A stretch of DNA of 64,000 nt, from the NCBI RefSeq assembly GCF_027887165.1, contig NC_077232.1, forward strand, positions 19,050,755 to 19,114,754, read 5' to 3'. The translations under genes and the position numbers were made by a program. The stretch's first letter is position 1. Each line of letters opens with the position of its first letter. This document shows positions 10,641 to 22,690 of the stretch, piece by piece. Below the pieces are notes generated by a model that did no database searches, was not told the DNA's origin, and was given only the letters and a program-made list of their open reading frames with translations. Origin of the DNA: Monodelphis domestica. Its lineage: Eukaryota > Chordata > Mammalia > Didelphimorphia > Didelphidae.

Positions 10641-11579
10641 ACCTTTCTTTTAGCAAAATATTTACCCAAGTTTTAAAGTTGGGAAAATATATCTCTTTAA
10701 ATATCTAGATTCAAGGATACGTCTCTGATTGGTTGATACCACTATCTACCAGTCAAATGTAGAGGCTAAGGGAGTGCCCTAGGGTGTTGACATTAAAAAC
10801 TTTTACCAATTACCTTGAGATAAGTATAGATGGCAGGCATATTTTCATGTCACCACTTTGTAAACTTCATTATTTTGATCTTGATGGACTAAAATATAGT
10901 TTCTAATCACATGAAATTTAGTAAGTCAGAAAAAGATGTTATTTTTGCATTTAAAAAGCATGAGGTAGATGGCAGAGGAGAAACTCATAGTTAACAATTA
11001 ACAATTTGTCTGGAAAATATATGGCAGTTTTTGTGGTCAGCCATCCAGAGATATGACTAAAGCATTGTGATGGGTTCAACAATAGTCATCATTATAGCTA
11101 ATGTGCATATGTTTCTCTAGAACTTACACAAAATAACAGTCTCATCAGAGCTAGAAAATCTTCTAACTTAGACTACAGTAAGACGGATATGATGAAAAGA
11201 ATGAGGTGCATAATAATTCCCACCATATATACAGCCCTGATCAGACTATAACTGGAGGATTTTATTCATGTCTGGGCACTACTTCTAGAATAGGTACAAT
11301 AAACAGAAAAACTTGGGAACTCTAATCAACTCAATACTCAACAATGATTCCAGTAGACTAAAGAAGGACTTTACAAATTCTTACAAAATAATGATGTTTA
11401 AATGCATTATATCTAAATACATTTTGTATTTAAATATATTATATAATCAATAAGGGGATTTTTACATGACTACGTACATTTGTTTCAAAGGATACCCCCT
11501 CTCTGCCTCCATCTCCAATTCGTACAAGGAATGGGAAGAAGGAAAGTTAAAAGGAGTGAAAAAATTTTAATTGAAAAGA
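10641..11579. other. Intergenic AT-rich sequence
   Basis: No gene supported; no repeat recognised with confidence. Confidence 0.4.
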
Positions 11580-11990
11580 AAGGAATTTTTTAAAGTGATT
11601 TTCTCTTTATACTATTATTATATCAGTTGTTATCCTGGTTTAGCTAACTTCCCTCTGCATTAATTTATATAAGACTTTCTAGTTCTCTTAAATTATTCAT
11701 TTTATCATGTTTATGGCTCCATTATATTTATATGCTATAATTAGTTTAGCTCTTCCCCAGTATTTGGATACCTTTTTAATAATTTTTTGCTTTTATAAAA
11801 AATCTGTTATAAATATTTTATATAAATTGATCCTTTTATCATTCTTTGATCTCTTTAATCTATAAATCCAGTAGTGGTATCCATGGGTCAAAATATTATG
11901 AAAAATTTAGTGGTATTTGGTGTATATTTCCAACTTATTATCCAGAGTGGACTACCCAATTCATAATTCCCCAAAGTTGGAATTGATATA
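11580..11990 (-). mobile_element. L1 LINE 3'-end fragment, old
   Basis: Minus-strand order of a mammalian L1 3' region: 'aatccagtagtggtatccat' then 'gggtcaaaatattatg' and 'attatccagagtggactacc' parallel the well-known antisense L1 3' sequence. Old and diverged, 5' truncated. Confidence 0.6.
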
Positions 11991-12717
11991 CCTCATTACA
12001 GCAATGGATTAGGGATAAAAAGTGAGTCCACATTGAGGTAGCTTTAAAAAACTTTTTTGTTATTCACATGTGGAGGAGGAAAAAGACTAATAATAGGGAA
12101 AATTTCATTGTGTTCATCCATATCCCCAGTGGGCAATAATTTTCCTCAGTTCTTAATCTACCTCCTCCACCCTGTCCCAATAAGTTGTCCTGCCCAAGGC
12201 ATAAGTGGACAGTGAAGGAATCAATGAGCAGAAGCTGAGCACATTAGTGTACATAGGAGGCTATAGGGAGGATTATGGCTATGACTGACATGCTGTGGGC
12301 AAGAGTTTGAAGGGTACTTTAGAGGTACCCATTGGATATTTCTAAAGTCAGGTGAAACTTCCACCTTTGCTGAAGTTACATGTTACTGGAGTCATTTCTT
12401 GAGTTGGACATAGGAAAAAAAGTACTATTGACACCCTTGCAATGTTCTTGGGGAATAATAAAAACTATAAATTCCCCCAGAAAATTCTATATTACTTTCA
12501 TAGTGATTCTTGGGTATGAATGTCTTCACCATCCTGGATCAGGATTGAAGATCAAATGGAAAATCAAATAATCCAACAAAAATAGTGAGAATGACACCAA
12601 GGTATTTACAGTATATGATGTTTTAATATCTGGTTGGCTTTATCTGCTGGGGAGACCTTCTTTTGTGTTTCCTTTGCACATGGTGATGGAATTGACAGGA
12701 TGTATAACTAGCCTTCA
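11991..12717. other. Intergenic sequence
   Basis: No gene supported. The 63-codon frame at 12380-12571 has no recognisable features. Confidence 0.4.
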
Positions 12718-12732
12718 CTCTCTTAGCTTCTT

Positions 12733-12914
12733 TTTTTTAAACCCTTACCTTCCATCTTGGAATCAACACTATGTATTGGTTCTAAGGCAGAAAGAAGAGC
12801 AGTAAGGGCTAGGCAATGGGGGTTAAATGACTTGCCCAAGGTCATACAAATTTGAACCTAGGGCCTCACATCTCTAGGCCTGGCTCTCAATCCACTGAGA
12901 TACTCAGCTGCCCC
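12733..12914 (-). mobile_element. Marsupial tRNA-derived SINE, type 1, with perfect target duplication
   Basis: Minus-strand copy flanked by a perfect 15-bp direct repeat, ctctcttagcttctt, at 12718-12732 and 12915-12929. The intact duplication supports a younger insertion than most copies here, although the body has some differences from type 1 neighbours. Confidence 0.9.
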
Positions 12915-12929
12915 CTCTCTTAGCTTCTT

Positions 12930-13695
12930 CTTATGAGAGGTGGAAGCCTCTCTGATAACCTCAATCCTGTGTAGCATATTCATTTCCATTGGTATTTCAG
13001 GCCTGGATCCATTGTACTACTGAGGCAATCTGTTGGAAATGGGCCTGAAAAATAATCCATTTGGATTTCTTGGGAAAGGATCCCCTTCAGTGGGCAGATA
13101 CATAAAGATCATATACTTGTCAATTTTTCAGTTAAGTTGTTATGAAGGCCCACCATGCATTTGCCCCCACATATTGAGTTGAACTTGATTTTCAAATTAG
13201 ATTTACATTATTTAGGCCATTTGTGATGGCTGTGCCAATGTCCAGAGCTTAAGTAAATATACTTACACATCTTCTTTTGAGTGTCCAATTTGATAGTGAG
13301 AAATATTGATTATGTCTCTGCCCATTTGACTGAATGACTTGATATGAACATCAATTTGACATGTTCACAAAATCACAATTTCACTTGACGACTGTTTGGT
13401 TTCACTGGACTTAATCATTTTTTACGATGCAAGTGTCAATCATTAATTAGACTAGTGTATTTCCTGGAGGCTGGCCACATACGGGACCCAAATCACTAGG
13501 GGGATAGAAAATGGATTAGCCTTAGGTATATCTTCTGAGTGGCTTGATTGGCCACCAGTTAATAAAAACTCATCCCTCTGGGTCTAGTCTTCAATTGGCT
13601 TTGAAGGTATCATTTCCATTTTACAATTGATACCTCCTGTTCTCCACTTACCTTATAGGACTTAGTCCAGATCAGAACCTATTAGAGTATGAGGA
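12930..13695. other. Intergenic sequence
   Basis: No gene supported, no repeat recognised with confidence. Confidence 0.4.
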
Positions 13696-13855
13696 ACTAA
13701 GATTTCATTATGATGGGAATGTTATTAATTTCATTTTACTAATAAGAAAACCAAGAATCAGAGAATCAATATGACTTGTCTAAGGTTGCACAGTTAATAT
13801 GACACAGAGCTAGTACTTTATCCCAGATATTCCAATTGTAAATTCAATCAATTCT
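13696..13855 (-). mobile_element. MIR SINE remnant
   Basis: 'atttcattttactaataaga' and 'acttgtctaaggttgcacag' match the reversed MIR core. Confidence 0.55.
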
Positions 13856-13904
13856 TACATATGTTGGCTCTTCAGCATCCAGTAGTCAATTTTTGTTTCA
13901 ACAC

Positions 13905-14060
13905 AGCCTTTCAAAGTATGCATGTAAGGGTTATTCCATCCATCTTAAGGATGAGTTAAAAGAGGCTTTGAGCAATTCGGTGACTTGTCCAAGATTACAC
14001 CAAGAAGAGATGGTAGAACCAGTGCAATGAGAAAGATACTCTATTTCTTCTCTTTCCCCA
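13905..14060 (-). mobile_element. MIR SINE remnant
   Basis: 'cctttcaaagtatgcatg' and 'ggtgacttgtccaagattac' follow MIR in reverse. Confidence 0.5.
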
Positions 14061-14082
14061 CAAACCTAGTCAGGGCTTCTTG

Positions 14083-14089
14083 TGTCTGT

Positions 14090-14139
<50 letters not shown>
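14083..14139. repeat. (TG)n microsatellite at a SINE tail
   Basis: TG dinucleotides with a few TC interruptions at the left. It lies exactly between the target duplication and the SINE body, so it grew from the 3' tail of the minus-strand SINE next to it. Confidence 0.95.
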
Positions 14140-14141
<2 letters not shown>

Positions 14142-14338
14142 TTTAAACCCTTACCTTCTGTCTTGGTGTCAATATTATGTATTAGCTCCAAGGCAGAAGA
14201 GTGGTAAGGGCTAGGCAATGGGGGGTCAAGTGACTTGCCCAAGGTCACACAGCTGGGAAGTCTCTGAGTCCAGATTTGAACCCAGGACCTCCCACCTCTA
14301 GGCCTGACTCTCAATCCACTGAGCTACCCAGCTGCCCC
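14140..14338 (-). mobile_element. Marsupial tRNA-derived SINE, type 1, with 16-bp target duplication
   Basis: Full-length minus-strand copy. The 16-bp direct repeat tagtcagggcttcttg is perfect at 14067-14082 and 14339-14354, bracketing both the SINE and its TG-rich tail. Confidence 0.95.
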
Positions 14339-14354
14339 TAGTCAGGGCTTCTTG

Positions 14355-14859
14355 AACCACACTTTACTCATAATAAGCTAATGACAGAAATCTATGAGAA
14401 AATACCTTTCCTTGACTGTTGCACTTTTATCACTGTGATCAGAGCAGAGTTCAGTATTTCATTAACTGCTTGCAAGCAGACCTAAATAATTGGGAAAATA
14501 ACTGCTCATGAATAGGATAAGCCAATTTAATAAAAAATGATACTACCATTTAAATTAATTTTACTATTTGATACCATACCAATTAAATTATTATAAGATT
14601 AGAAATTAATACCCAAATACTCCAAGTTCTTTGTTTTATAAAGTATATTATTAAATACTTGAAGCATAAAGAAAATAATAACCTCAGTAAGGAAAGAAAA
14701 CTTCCCGGGACCCCACACATGGCCCTTAGAGTGCAGAGCACCATGAGAAGAGAAAGAAAGGGCATAGTTACACACAACTTATTTACCAAACTTGAGGATG
14801 AAATGTGGATGAAGGGAAAAGGATTCTGGGAGATGAAGTCCAAGGGTTCAAGATTTCTA
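14355..14859. other. Intergenic sequence
   Basis: No gene supported. Open frames of 82-96 codons overlap on both strands near 14583-14949 and run into an L1 fragment; neither shows family features. Confidence 0.4.
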
Positions 14860-15830
14860 ATTACACATTACCAAAAAAACAGAAAAAATAATTCATCTGG
14901 AAGAAAAAATTCAATAATAAGACAAATAAAGAAAAGAAATTGTAACTAATGGGCTTAGCAGTGTCATTTCAAACTATACTACAAAATAGCAATTAAAAAC
15001 AATTTGGTAATGGTTAAGAAATAGAGAAGTCAGTCAGTGGGAAAAATTAAATTTGCAGCATGTAGAAGCAAATATGATAAAAGCAAATATCCCAGCTACA
15101 AGGTCAAAGATTTGACCCCCAAAATGGGAAAAATTTGATAATAATGTAGAAATAATTAGATTTAGACTCACACCTCATACAAAGGTAACTTTAGATATAG
15201 AAGTCTTCTTGCAAACAAATTAGAGACATTTGGGGGGGAAATACCTCTTGCTTCTATGAATAGGAGAAAAGTTAATGATCAAGCAAAGAATACAGAAAAT
15301 CAAGGAGCACAAAATTGATAATTTTGTTTACATGAAATTAAAATATTTTGCACAAGCAATTTTAATAAAACTAAGTTTAAAAAGGAAATGATTAACTGGG
15401 GTAAATCTCTAGTAATTTCTCTTATCAAGGTCTACATCAAAGATATAAAAGAAACTGATTCAAGTTTAAAAGAAAAATAGTCATTCTCCAGTTGATAGAT
15501 GGTCTAAAATATGAGTTATCAAGAGAAGAAACCCAACCAAAGCTTTATGAAAAAAATATTCTAAATCATTAATAATTAGAGACTTGCAAATAAAGCAATT
15601 CTGAGATTTTACTTCAAATTCATCAAAGTGGTAAAGATTACCAAAAAAGTAAATGATAAATTTTTGAGAGCCTATGGGAAAACAGATACATTGATACAGT
15701 CTTGGCTGACCTTTGAAAATATACAACCATTTTGGAAAGGAATTTAGAATCGTCCACAAAATTTTATTAAATGTCCCATGTCATCTGACCCTAACAATTT
15801 TTCTACTAGTCTTTTATTCAAAAGAGATCA
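14860..15830 (+). mobile_element. L1 LINE, ORF2 3' part, old fragment
   Basis: Collinear with 25265-26250 of the large L1: 'attcatctggaagaaaaaat', 'aatttggtaatggttaagaa', 'agactcacacctcatacaaa', 'attctccagttgatagatgg', 'cttgcaaataaagcaattct', 'caaccattttggaaaggaat'. Many stops in all frames; both ends missing. Confidence 0.8.
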
Positions 15831-16345
15831 ATTTTATTTATATTTTTGTTTTATAAATGTTGTAAGCAACAGATTGTAGGACTTCTTTTCTTATGGAATC
15901 TGTCACTCTTCATTTCATTATATTATTCAACCAATATTCACAATTAAATTTAGGAGAGTTTCTATTTCCTCCAATTGTCTATAGTATTGTTATTTTTCAA
16001 AATTGGAATTTTTTCCATCTTCCCATGCCTTGTCAGCTATTATATCTCTTTCTATTTTAATATATAGCTCTAAATGTACTCACACACACACTTTGTCCTC
16101 CATTTATTAAACCTTTGCCTAGATTTCTTTTGCTCAATTTATTATTTTCATTTTCTTGACCCTCTTTTCAATTTTGTCTTCCAGTCTTTCCTGCTTCATT
16201 TTTCTCTTTCTTGATTCTCATCCCCTTTCCTTTTTTCTCTCTTCTTTTATCAAAGTACCCCAAGCTTCATCACATCCATTCTTACATTAATTATCAGAAA
16301 ACAAAGCAACTGTTCACCTTAAGGTGTGTAAATTTTTACATCTGT
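15831..16345. other. Intergenic pyrimidine-rich sequence
   Basis: T/C-rich DNA with no gene. Some resemblance to antisense LINE sequence, not strong enough to call. Confidence 0.3.
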
Positions 16346-16349
16346 GGCA

Positions 16350-16680
16350 TATTGGGAGACAGCTAGGTGTCTCGGTGGATTGAGTACTGAGCCTGGAGTC
16401 AGGAAGACCTGAGATGAAATCCGGACTCATACATTTATTAGCCTCCAATTCATTTCTTGTTTTGCTTTGTTTTGTTTTTAAATACACAGATACCAAGTCT
16501 TACCATTTGTAGAGGTTACCTTGTATAGTCAAGAGTTGTCCCAGAATCAGTCAAGAGAAAACTGGCAACTTTGAAATTTCCTGTCTATAATCCTGGCAAG
16601 TAATTTCATATCTGAGTACTGTGTCAGTTTTCTTATTTGTAAAATGGAAATAATAAACATAATCACTAGGAGGCTTTTAG
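16350..16680 (+). mobile_element. tRNA-derived SINE type 2 head, followed by MIR-like core
   Basis: 'gacagctaggtgtctcggtg' and 'gagtcaggaagacctgagat' are the type 2 head (16350-16440). After about 120 bases, 'cagttttcttatttgtaaaa' near 16626 looks like a SINE core, so an interruption or a second element is likely. Confidence 0.55.
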
Positions 16681-17030
16681 CAACCAGTACCATGGTCACA
16701 TTTAAAAACAAGATCAGCATCTTTGAAGAATTCCAAATAGGTCTTAATGTTTAAGTGTTTAGGAAATGACAACTAGCTATAGTTTTCAGTGATAAAATAG
16801 CCCTTTATCTTCAGCTCTGCCTTTTTCTGGGCTGTTTTGTTGACTCAGTAGTGTAAAGGATATGGAAGTGTGAATTTCGCCCAAATAGGTTAATTCTACT
16901 TCTTTCTTTCACTATCTATCATGGATTTTGTCCTGCCTCCTCCTAGACTATATGTAAAATTTAACTAAAGAATGGACTTTGGCATAATGGAGTAGACTAT
17001 CTGATACATATAGATCATGCCTGCCTATAG
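16681..17030. other. Intergenic sequence
   Basis: No gene or repeat recognised. Confidence 0.4.
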
Positions 17031-17307
17031 TGTTTTATTTTTTCCTAGAGTCATTATGTAAATATGGGATTGACTCTCCCCTCACCATTTTTACATTTAA
17101 TCAACCAAAAGTGAACACACCCCTATTTAACATTAAGTAGGGGAGGTTAACACACCACTTACTAAAGTGGTTTATACCTCCAGAAGCCACTAACTGCCCC
17201 CTGGGCAGTGTTAAGCAAATTCAAAGACTGTAATTGGTCCCTGTAAAGTGGAGGAAGGGACAGGAAGGGATGTAAAAGAGGATCTTTAAAAAGGGCCCAA
17301 ACTTCGC

Positions 17308-17402
17308 GTCAGTTTTTCATTCACCCTAGTCATAGCTCCACATTGCAATCTTGGACTGGGATTGCAATGTGGAGCTATGACTTGGGTGAATGAAAAACTG
17401 AC
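17308..17402. repeat. Near-perfect inverted repeat (hairpin), 43-bp arms, 9-base loop
   Basis: Left arm 17308-17350 and right arm 17360-17402 are reverse complements at 42 of 43 positions, separated by ttggactgg. It lies inside LTR-C, and its right base overlaps the left target-duplication copy of the L1 (17392-17406). The companion LTR-C copy at 30584 does not show this palindrome. Confidence 0.97.
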
Positions 17403-17406
17403 TCCT
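17392..17406. repeat. Left target-site duplication of the large L1
   Basis: gaaaaactgactcct here and gaaaaatcgtctcct at 26879-26893 agree at 12 of 15 positions and bracket the L1 exactly, with the right copy directly after the poly(A) tail. Confidence 0.65.
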
Positions 17407-18515
17407 GAGATAGAATACTTCAGGGTTAACATGGCTGCAGTGTAGAAGGAGGACTCTTCCTCTCCTCACTACCTACCAATATCAACTACCTCTTAAGGTC
17501 AAAATATCTAAATTCAGATGAACAAAGGGACTCCACAATAGGGCACAGCATTGAAAGTACTTGGTATTTGGGCATTTCCACACTATAAGGGAGTGAAATA
17601 GCTCCCACCAAAATACGAGCTGGTCAACCCTCACCCACCCCACCTACAGAGCCAATGATCCAGAATCCACAAGCAAGCAGGGGGCACCTCTAGCTTGAAA
17701 TCCATGAGCAAGCAGGGGTCTTTGGCAGCTGACTAAGACCACCAGGGACCTACCCCTGAGAGTAGCTAGACTTGAGACCCCACCAGGCTGAAGAGTGTTG
17801 ACCTTGGGCATGGAGATAGCGTAGAGGGAAGTGGCACACAGTAGAAGCCTGGAAGATTCAAAAGGGGGCCTCAGGCAAAAATCAAGATTCTTAACTCTAT
17901 TCACAGAGAGCCTGCCCTCCTCACTCAGACTTCTGACTGGAAAGGGAAGGGAAAACCAGCATAGTGATGGCAAACAATGCCCAGAAAATGCAACTTCCAA
18001 CCACCAAGAAGATCAAAAAGTAGTCATTGACTCTGGATAATTTTTATGGAGAAATTGTCCACAAGCTCTTGAAGAATTTAAATCTGAGATTTTGAGAAAG
18101 ATGTAAGACTTTTGTCAAGAAAAGTTGGAAATAGTTCAAAAAGAAAACAGTCTAAAAGATAGGAACTCCCAATTAGAGAAAGAAGCCCAGAAATCAAATG
18201 AAATAATAAATAAATTTGAGAACAAAATTAAATAGCTGGAAGCCATGAAAAGCAGGATAGACCAACCTGAGATTATAGTGGAAAACCCGTCTTTAAAGAC
18301 CAGAATTGGGCAATTGGAAGCCAATGATCTCACAAAAAAACAAGAATTAATAAATCAAAGTCAAAAGACTGACCAAAAAAAAAAAAAGGAAACATGAAAT
18401 ATCTCATTAAGAAAATGAATGATTTGGAAAACAGATTGAGAAGAAACAACTTGAGAATCATAGGTCTACCTGAAAACCCAGAAATAAACAGAAATCTTGA
18501 CATCACACCACAAGA
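17407..18515 (+). mobile_element. Large L1, part 1: 5' UTR and N-terminal ORF1
   Basis: First of three pieces of a near-full-length marsupial L1 (L1 DNA about 6.3 kb spread over 9.5 kb). The 5' UTR runs to 17966; a paralogous UTR piece is at 28010-28350. ORF1 would start at 17967 (ATGGCAAACAATGCC) but meets a TAG at 18021 after 18 codons. Beyond it, translated fragments show the expected coiled coil ('NSQLEKEAQKSNEI', 'NKIK') and the start of the RNA-binding domain (RRNNLRIIGLPENP). Several in-frame stops show the copy is dead. The piece ends where an LTR is inserted at 18516. Confidence 0.9.
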
Positions 18516-19262
18516 TGTGAATTTTAGATTTTCTCCATCCTGATTACTCTTTAAAATCCTAGAAACCAGGAATGTCTATATCCCTACTTAAGGATTAAGT
18601 GTTGAGGAGGATGGCCTATGACTACATGTGCTAGAAAATGACAAATAAGAAACAACTGACAGTCCCCCTGGCCTGTCCTAAGTCAAACATAAGCTACCAT
18701 TGGTACATGTAAGACACAGAAAGTGATGTAAAGAACAATCTATATGTTTCGCATCACTTCCTCTCTCTGGCCTCTCTCATGGAGATGTGGCTTTCTCTCT
18801 GGCTCATATGGCTTGTGGCAGTGTGCTGGGTGTCTTGTTGAGTTGGGGGTTGTGGCTTGCTGGTGAGGTGAATGGAGAAGCTCTGTAGCATGGGTTCAGT
18901 GAGGCATCTTCCCTGAGTGACCTAGGTGAGTGATTAGGCTTATTCCTCCTTTCCTTTACTTCCTAAAGCATTATCCTCTTAGGAGGCCCCTCATCTTGGA
19001 ATAGACCTTATGGCTGGAAGCCAAGCTAGTTTTAATCTTCTGAGGAGGCCTCGTGGCTGAGTTCTCTGAACTTCCCTTGGCTTAGGCTAGGCTGGAGAAA
19101 TCTTATACCCTTTTCTCTCTCTCTTCTTAATTTCTTCCCTCTATTATAATTAAACCACCATAAAAATCTCAAACTGACGAGTATTTTATTAGGATTGAAT
19201 TAATCCCTGGTGACCACTAATATAATATGTTCAGTCAACAACCCCTAATTTTACCCCTAACA
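18516..19262 (+). mobile_element. Solo LTR (family LTR-A) with AAGA target duplication, inside L1 ORF1
   Basis: A 747-bp element with TG...CA ends, flanked by AAGA at 18512-18515 and at 19263-19266, the 4-bp duplication typical of gammaretrovirus-like (class I) and some other elements. It matches the reverse copy at 1-662. No internal retroviral sequence accompanies it, so it is a solo LTR left by recombination. It interrupts L1 ORF1 and is therefore younger than that L1. Confidence 0.9.
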
Positions 19263-19266
19263 AAGA

Positions 19267-20905
19267 ATTATCCAAGAAAACTGCCCTGATATTCTTAAAT
19301 AAGAGGGCAAAATAGACATTGAAAGAATTCATAGAACACCCTCTACACTAAATCCTCAAAAGACAACCCCCAGGAATGTAATTGCCAAATTCAAGACCTT
19401 CCAAGCTAAGGAGGAAATTTTACAAGAAGCCAGAAAGAGACAATTCAGATGTCAAGGAGCACTAATCAGGATTACAGGAGATCTGGCAGCTTCCACACTA
19501 AAGGACTGCAAGGCTTGGAATATGATATTCAGAAAGGCAAGAGAATTGGGTCTTTAACCAAGGATCACCTACCCATCAAAACTGACTATATACTTCCAGG
19601 TGAAAGTATGGACATTCAACAAAATAGAAGATTTCCAAGTATTTGTAAAGAAAAGACCCAGAACTAAGTGGAAAGTTTGCTATACAAACACAAAAATCAA
19701 GAGAAACATGAAAAGGTAAATAAGAAAGAGAGGGGAGAAAAAAAGGTTTTTTTTTTTAAATTTTCTTCTTTAAGGGCTTCAATAATATCAAATTGTTCAT
19801 ATTCACATATGAAAAATGTTATTTGTAACTTTCAAAAATTATATTCATTATTATAGTAATTAGAAGAATTATTCATAGGTAGAGGTTAGGGTAATAAGTG
19901 GCCTAAGATGATATGCAAAAAAAAAAAAGAATGAAAAGGTGGGAGGGATAGAAGATAGCACCAAGAGAAACTTGAAGGAATAAGATAAATGTGATAGTCT
20001 ATATCACACAAAGAGGTGTATGGGAAGGGGAGGGGAAGAATACTATTATAACAAGGAGAGGAAGAGAGTGCTAATAGGTAATACTTAAACCTTACTCTCA
20101 GTGGAGTCAATTCTGAGAAGGAAGAGCATCTAGATCCACTGGGGTATCAAATTCTTCCTTACCCTACAGGGAAAGTGAGAAGGGGAAAACTAAGAGGGGA
20201 AGTGGGGTGGGGGAGTACAAAAAGGGAAGGAAAGAGAAAGGGGAGGGAATTTAATAGATGATCAAGAAGAAGAAAGGAACAAAAAGGGAGGGAGTTGAAA
20301 GGGATGTAAAATAAGGGTGGGGATTAGGGGGACTGATTAAAAGCAAACCACTGGTTTAAAAGGAAATGGTGAAAGAAGAAAGGGCAAAACAAGGAGAGGA
20401 TATCAAAATGTTGGGGAATACACAGGGGGCAATCATAACTCTGAATGTGAATGGCATGAACACATCCATAATATGAAAACAAATAGCAGAGTGGATTAGA
20501 AACCAAAATCCTACCATATGTTGTCTACAAGAAACACACATGAGGCAGGTAGACACACACAGGTAAGGCTCAAAGGCTAGAACAAAATCTTTTGGGCTTC
20601 AACTGAGAAAAAGAAGACAGGAGTTACAATCATGATACTGGACAAAGTCAAAGTAAAAATAGATCTGATTAAAAGAGACTGGAAAGGCAATTACATCTTG
20701 ATAAAAGGCAGTATAGACAATGTGGAAATATCAGTACTAAACATGTATGTACCAAATGGCATAGCATCCAAATTTCTAAAGGAAAAACTAGTGAAGTTGA
20801 AGGAGGTAATAGATAGTAAAAGTATACTAGTGGGAGACCTGAACTTTTCTCTATCAGATCTATATAAATCAAACCAAAAAATTAATAAGAAAGAGGTAAT
20901 AGATG
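19267..20905 (+). mobile_element. Large L1, part 2: C-terminal ORF1 and ORF2 endonuclease
   Basis: Resumes ORF1 directly after the LTR: fragments 'RTPSTLNPQKT'-like, 'VIAKFKTFQ'-like and the 72-codon frame at 19449-19667 fit the ORF1 C-terminal domain. The inter-ORF region follows. From about 20430 the ORF2 endonuclease begins ('ITLNVNGMN', 'CCLQETHMR', then 'GDLNFSLSD' at about 20836-20862). Frames are broken by stops. The piece ends at a second, composite insertion at 20906. Confidence 0.85.
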
Positions 20906-21263
20906 TGTGAATTTCAAAACTACTCCACTCTATTCAGACCATTCTTTAGAAGATTGGATTTAGCTATTTCCTGATCAATAACAATAGAGATATTTGCAAT
21001 AACAGAATGAGGTCTTGGAAACTACAATCTCCACCCTACTCAGTGTAACAAGATTAGGAAGGGCTGCAGCAAATGCAAGATTTAATTATTTGAGAATATG
21101 GCCTTCAACAGACATGTGCAAAAATAGGACAGACCTCTGGGCAGTCCTAGGTCAAGCTAGAGCAACCATTGGCACATGTGAGATGCAGGAAGTGAGATAG
21201 AGAACAGCCTCTGGAGTTCTCAGGACTTCCTGTGAAGAGGGCATGTGGCATTTAAAAGAGTGG
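20906..21263 (+). mobile_element. LTR fragment related to LTR-A, inserted in L1 ORF2
   Basis: Starts TGTGAATTTC and carries 'actactccactctattcaga' and later 'gtcctaggtcaagctagagc' and 'accattggcacatgtgagat', which parallel LTR-A in order but with clear divergence. Incomplete fossil, joined at about 21264 to a reverse LTR-B copy. Confidence 0.65.
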
Positions 21264-22195
<932 letters not shown>

Positions 22196-22690
22196 CAAGG
22201 GAGAACTCTAGGGAGTGGTGGTGGGTTTAATGGCCCATAGACAGTCTTGAGGGCACTGAAAAATTGTTTGTAGTTTTTCATATCAGCAAAATGCTGGATT
22301 TCTTCTGCCTTTTTTTCCCACCATCGGTCTTGCATCTTCCTGATCTCATGCTGCACCGTGGCTTGGAGAGACTTTAATCTGTCCTTTTTAGGAGCAGAGT
22401 TTGGGTTATTTTGCCATTCCATAAAGGCTTTGTTATTTTTGCTCAATAGGTCTTCAATAGCAGTGTTGTTCTCATCGAATTAGTCCTGGTGGTTGCGTTA
22501 TTTGGGGCCTACGACTGCTTTTGATGTTGACTTTACTGCATCTCTGAACTGGTTCCATTTCTCGGTTGAGCTTCAAGTGAGTGGTTCCTTGGAAGACAGC
22601 TTGTCATCCAGGCAGGACTGGAATGTTTGCAAATAAGATGGATCTCTAAGAAGACTTAAGATAGTTGAATGTAGGTCATTTGTTATTTTG
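22196..22690 (-). mobile_element. RTE-type LINE fragment, endonuclease-to-RT linker
   Basis: The minus strand has an 83-codon open frame (22195-22446) containing FMEWQNNPNSAPKKDRLK, RWWEKKAEEIQHFADMKN and ALKTVYGPLNPP. I recognise this as the linker between endonuclease and reverse transcriptase of an RTE-like element ('...DALKTIYGP...LLSADG' region). Upstream (22447-22650) the same reading continues with stops. Both domains proper are missing. Not a host gene. Confidence 0.75.

Larger units (their letters stand above)
17031..17406 (+). mobile_element. Retroviral LTR (family LTR-C), left part, split by the L1
   Basis: Matches the LTR at 30584-31376 in order: 'ggattgactctcccctcacc', 'cacttactaaagtgg', 'ctccagaagccacta', 'aaagactgtaattggtcc' (CCAAT-type box on the other strand) and 'taaaaagggccc' (TATA-like). 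The right part of the same LTR resumes at 26894 after the L1. Broken fossil, class not certain. Confidence 0.65.
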
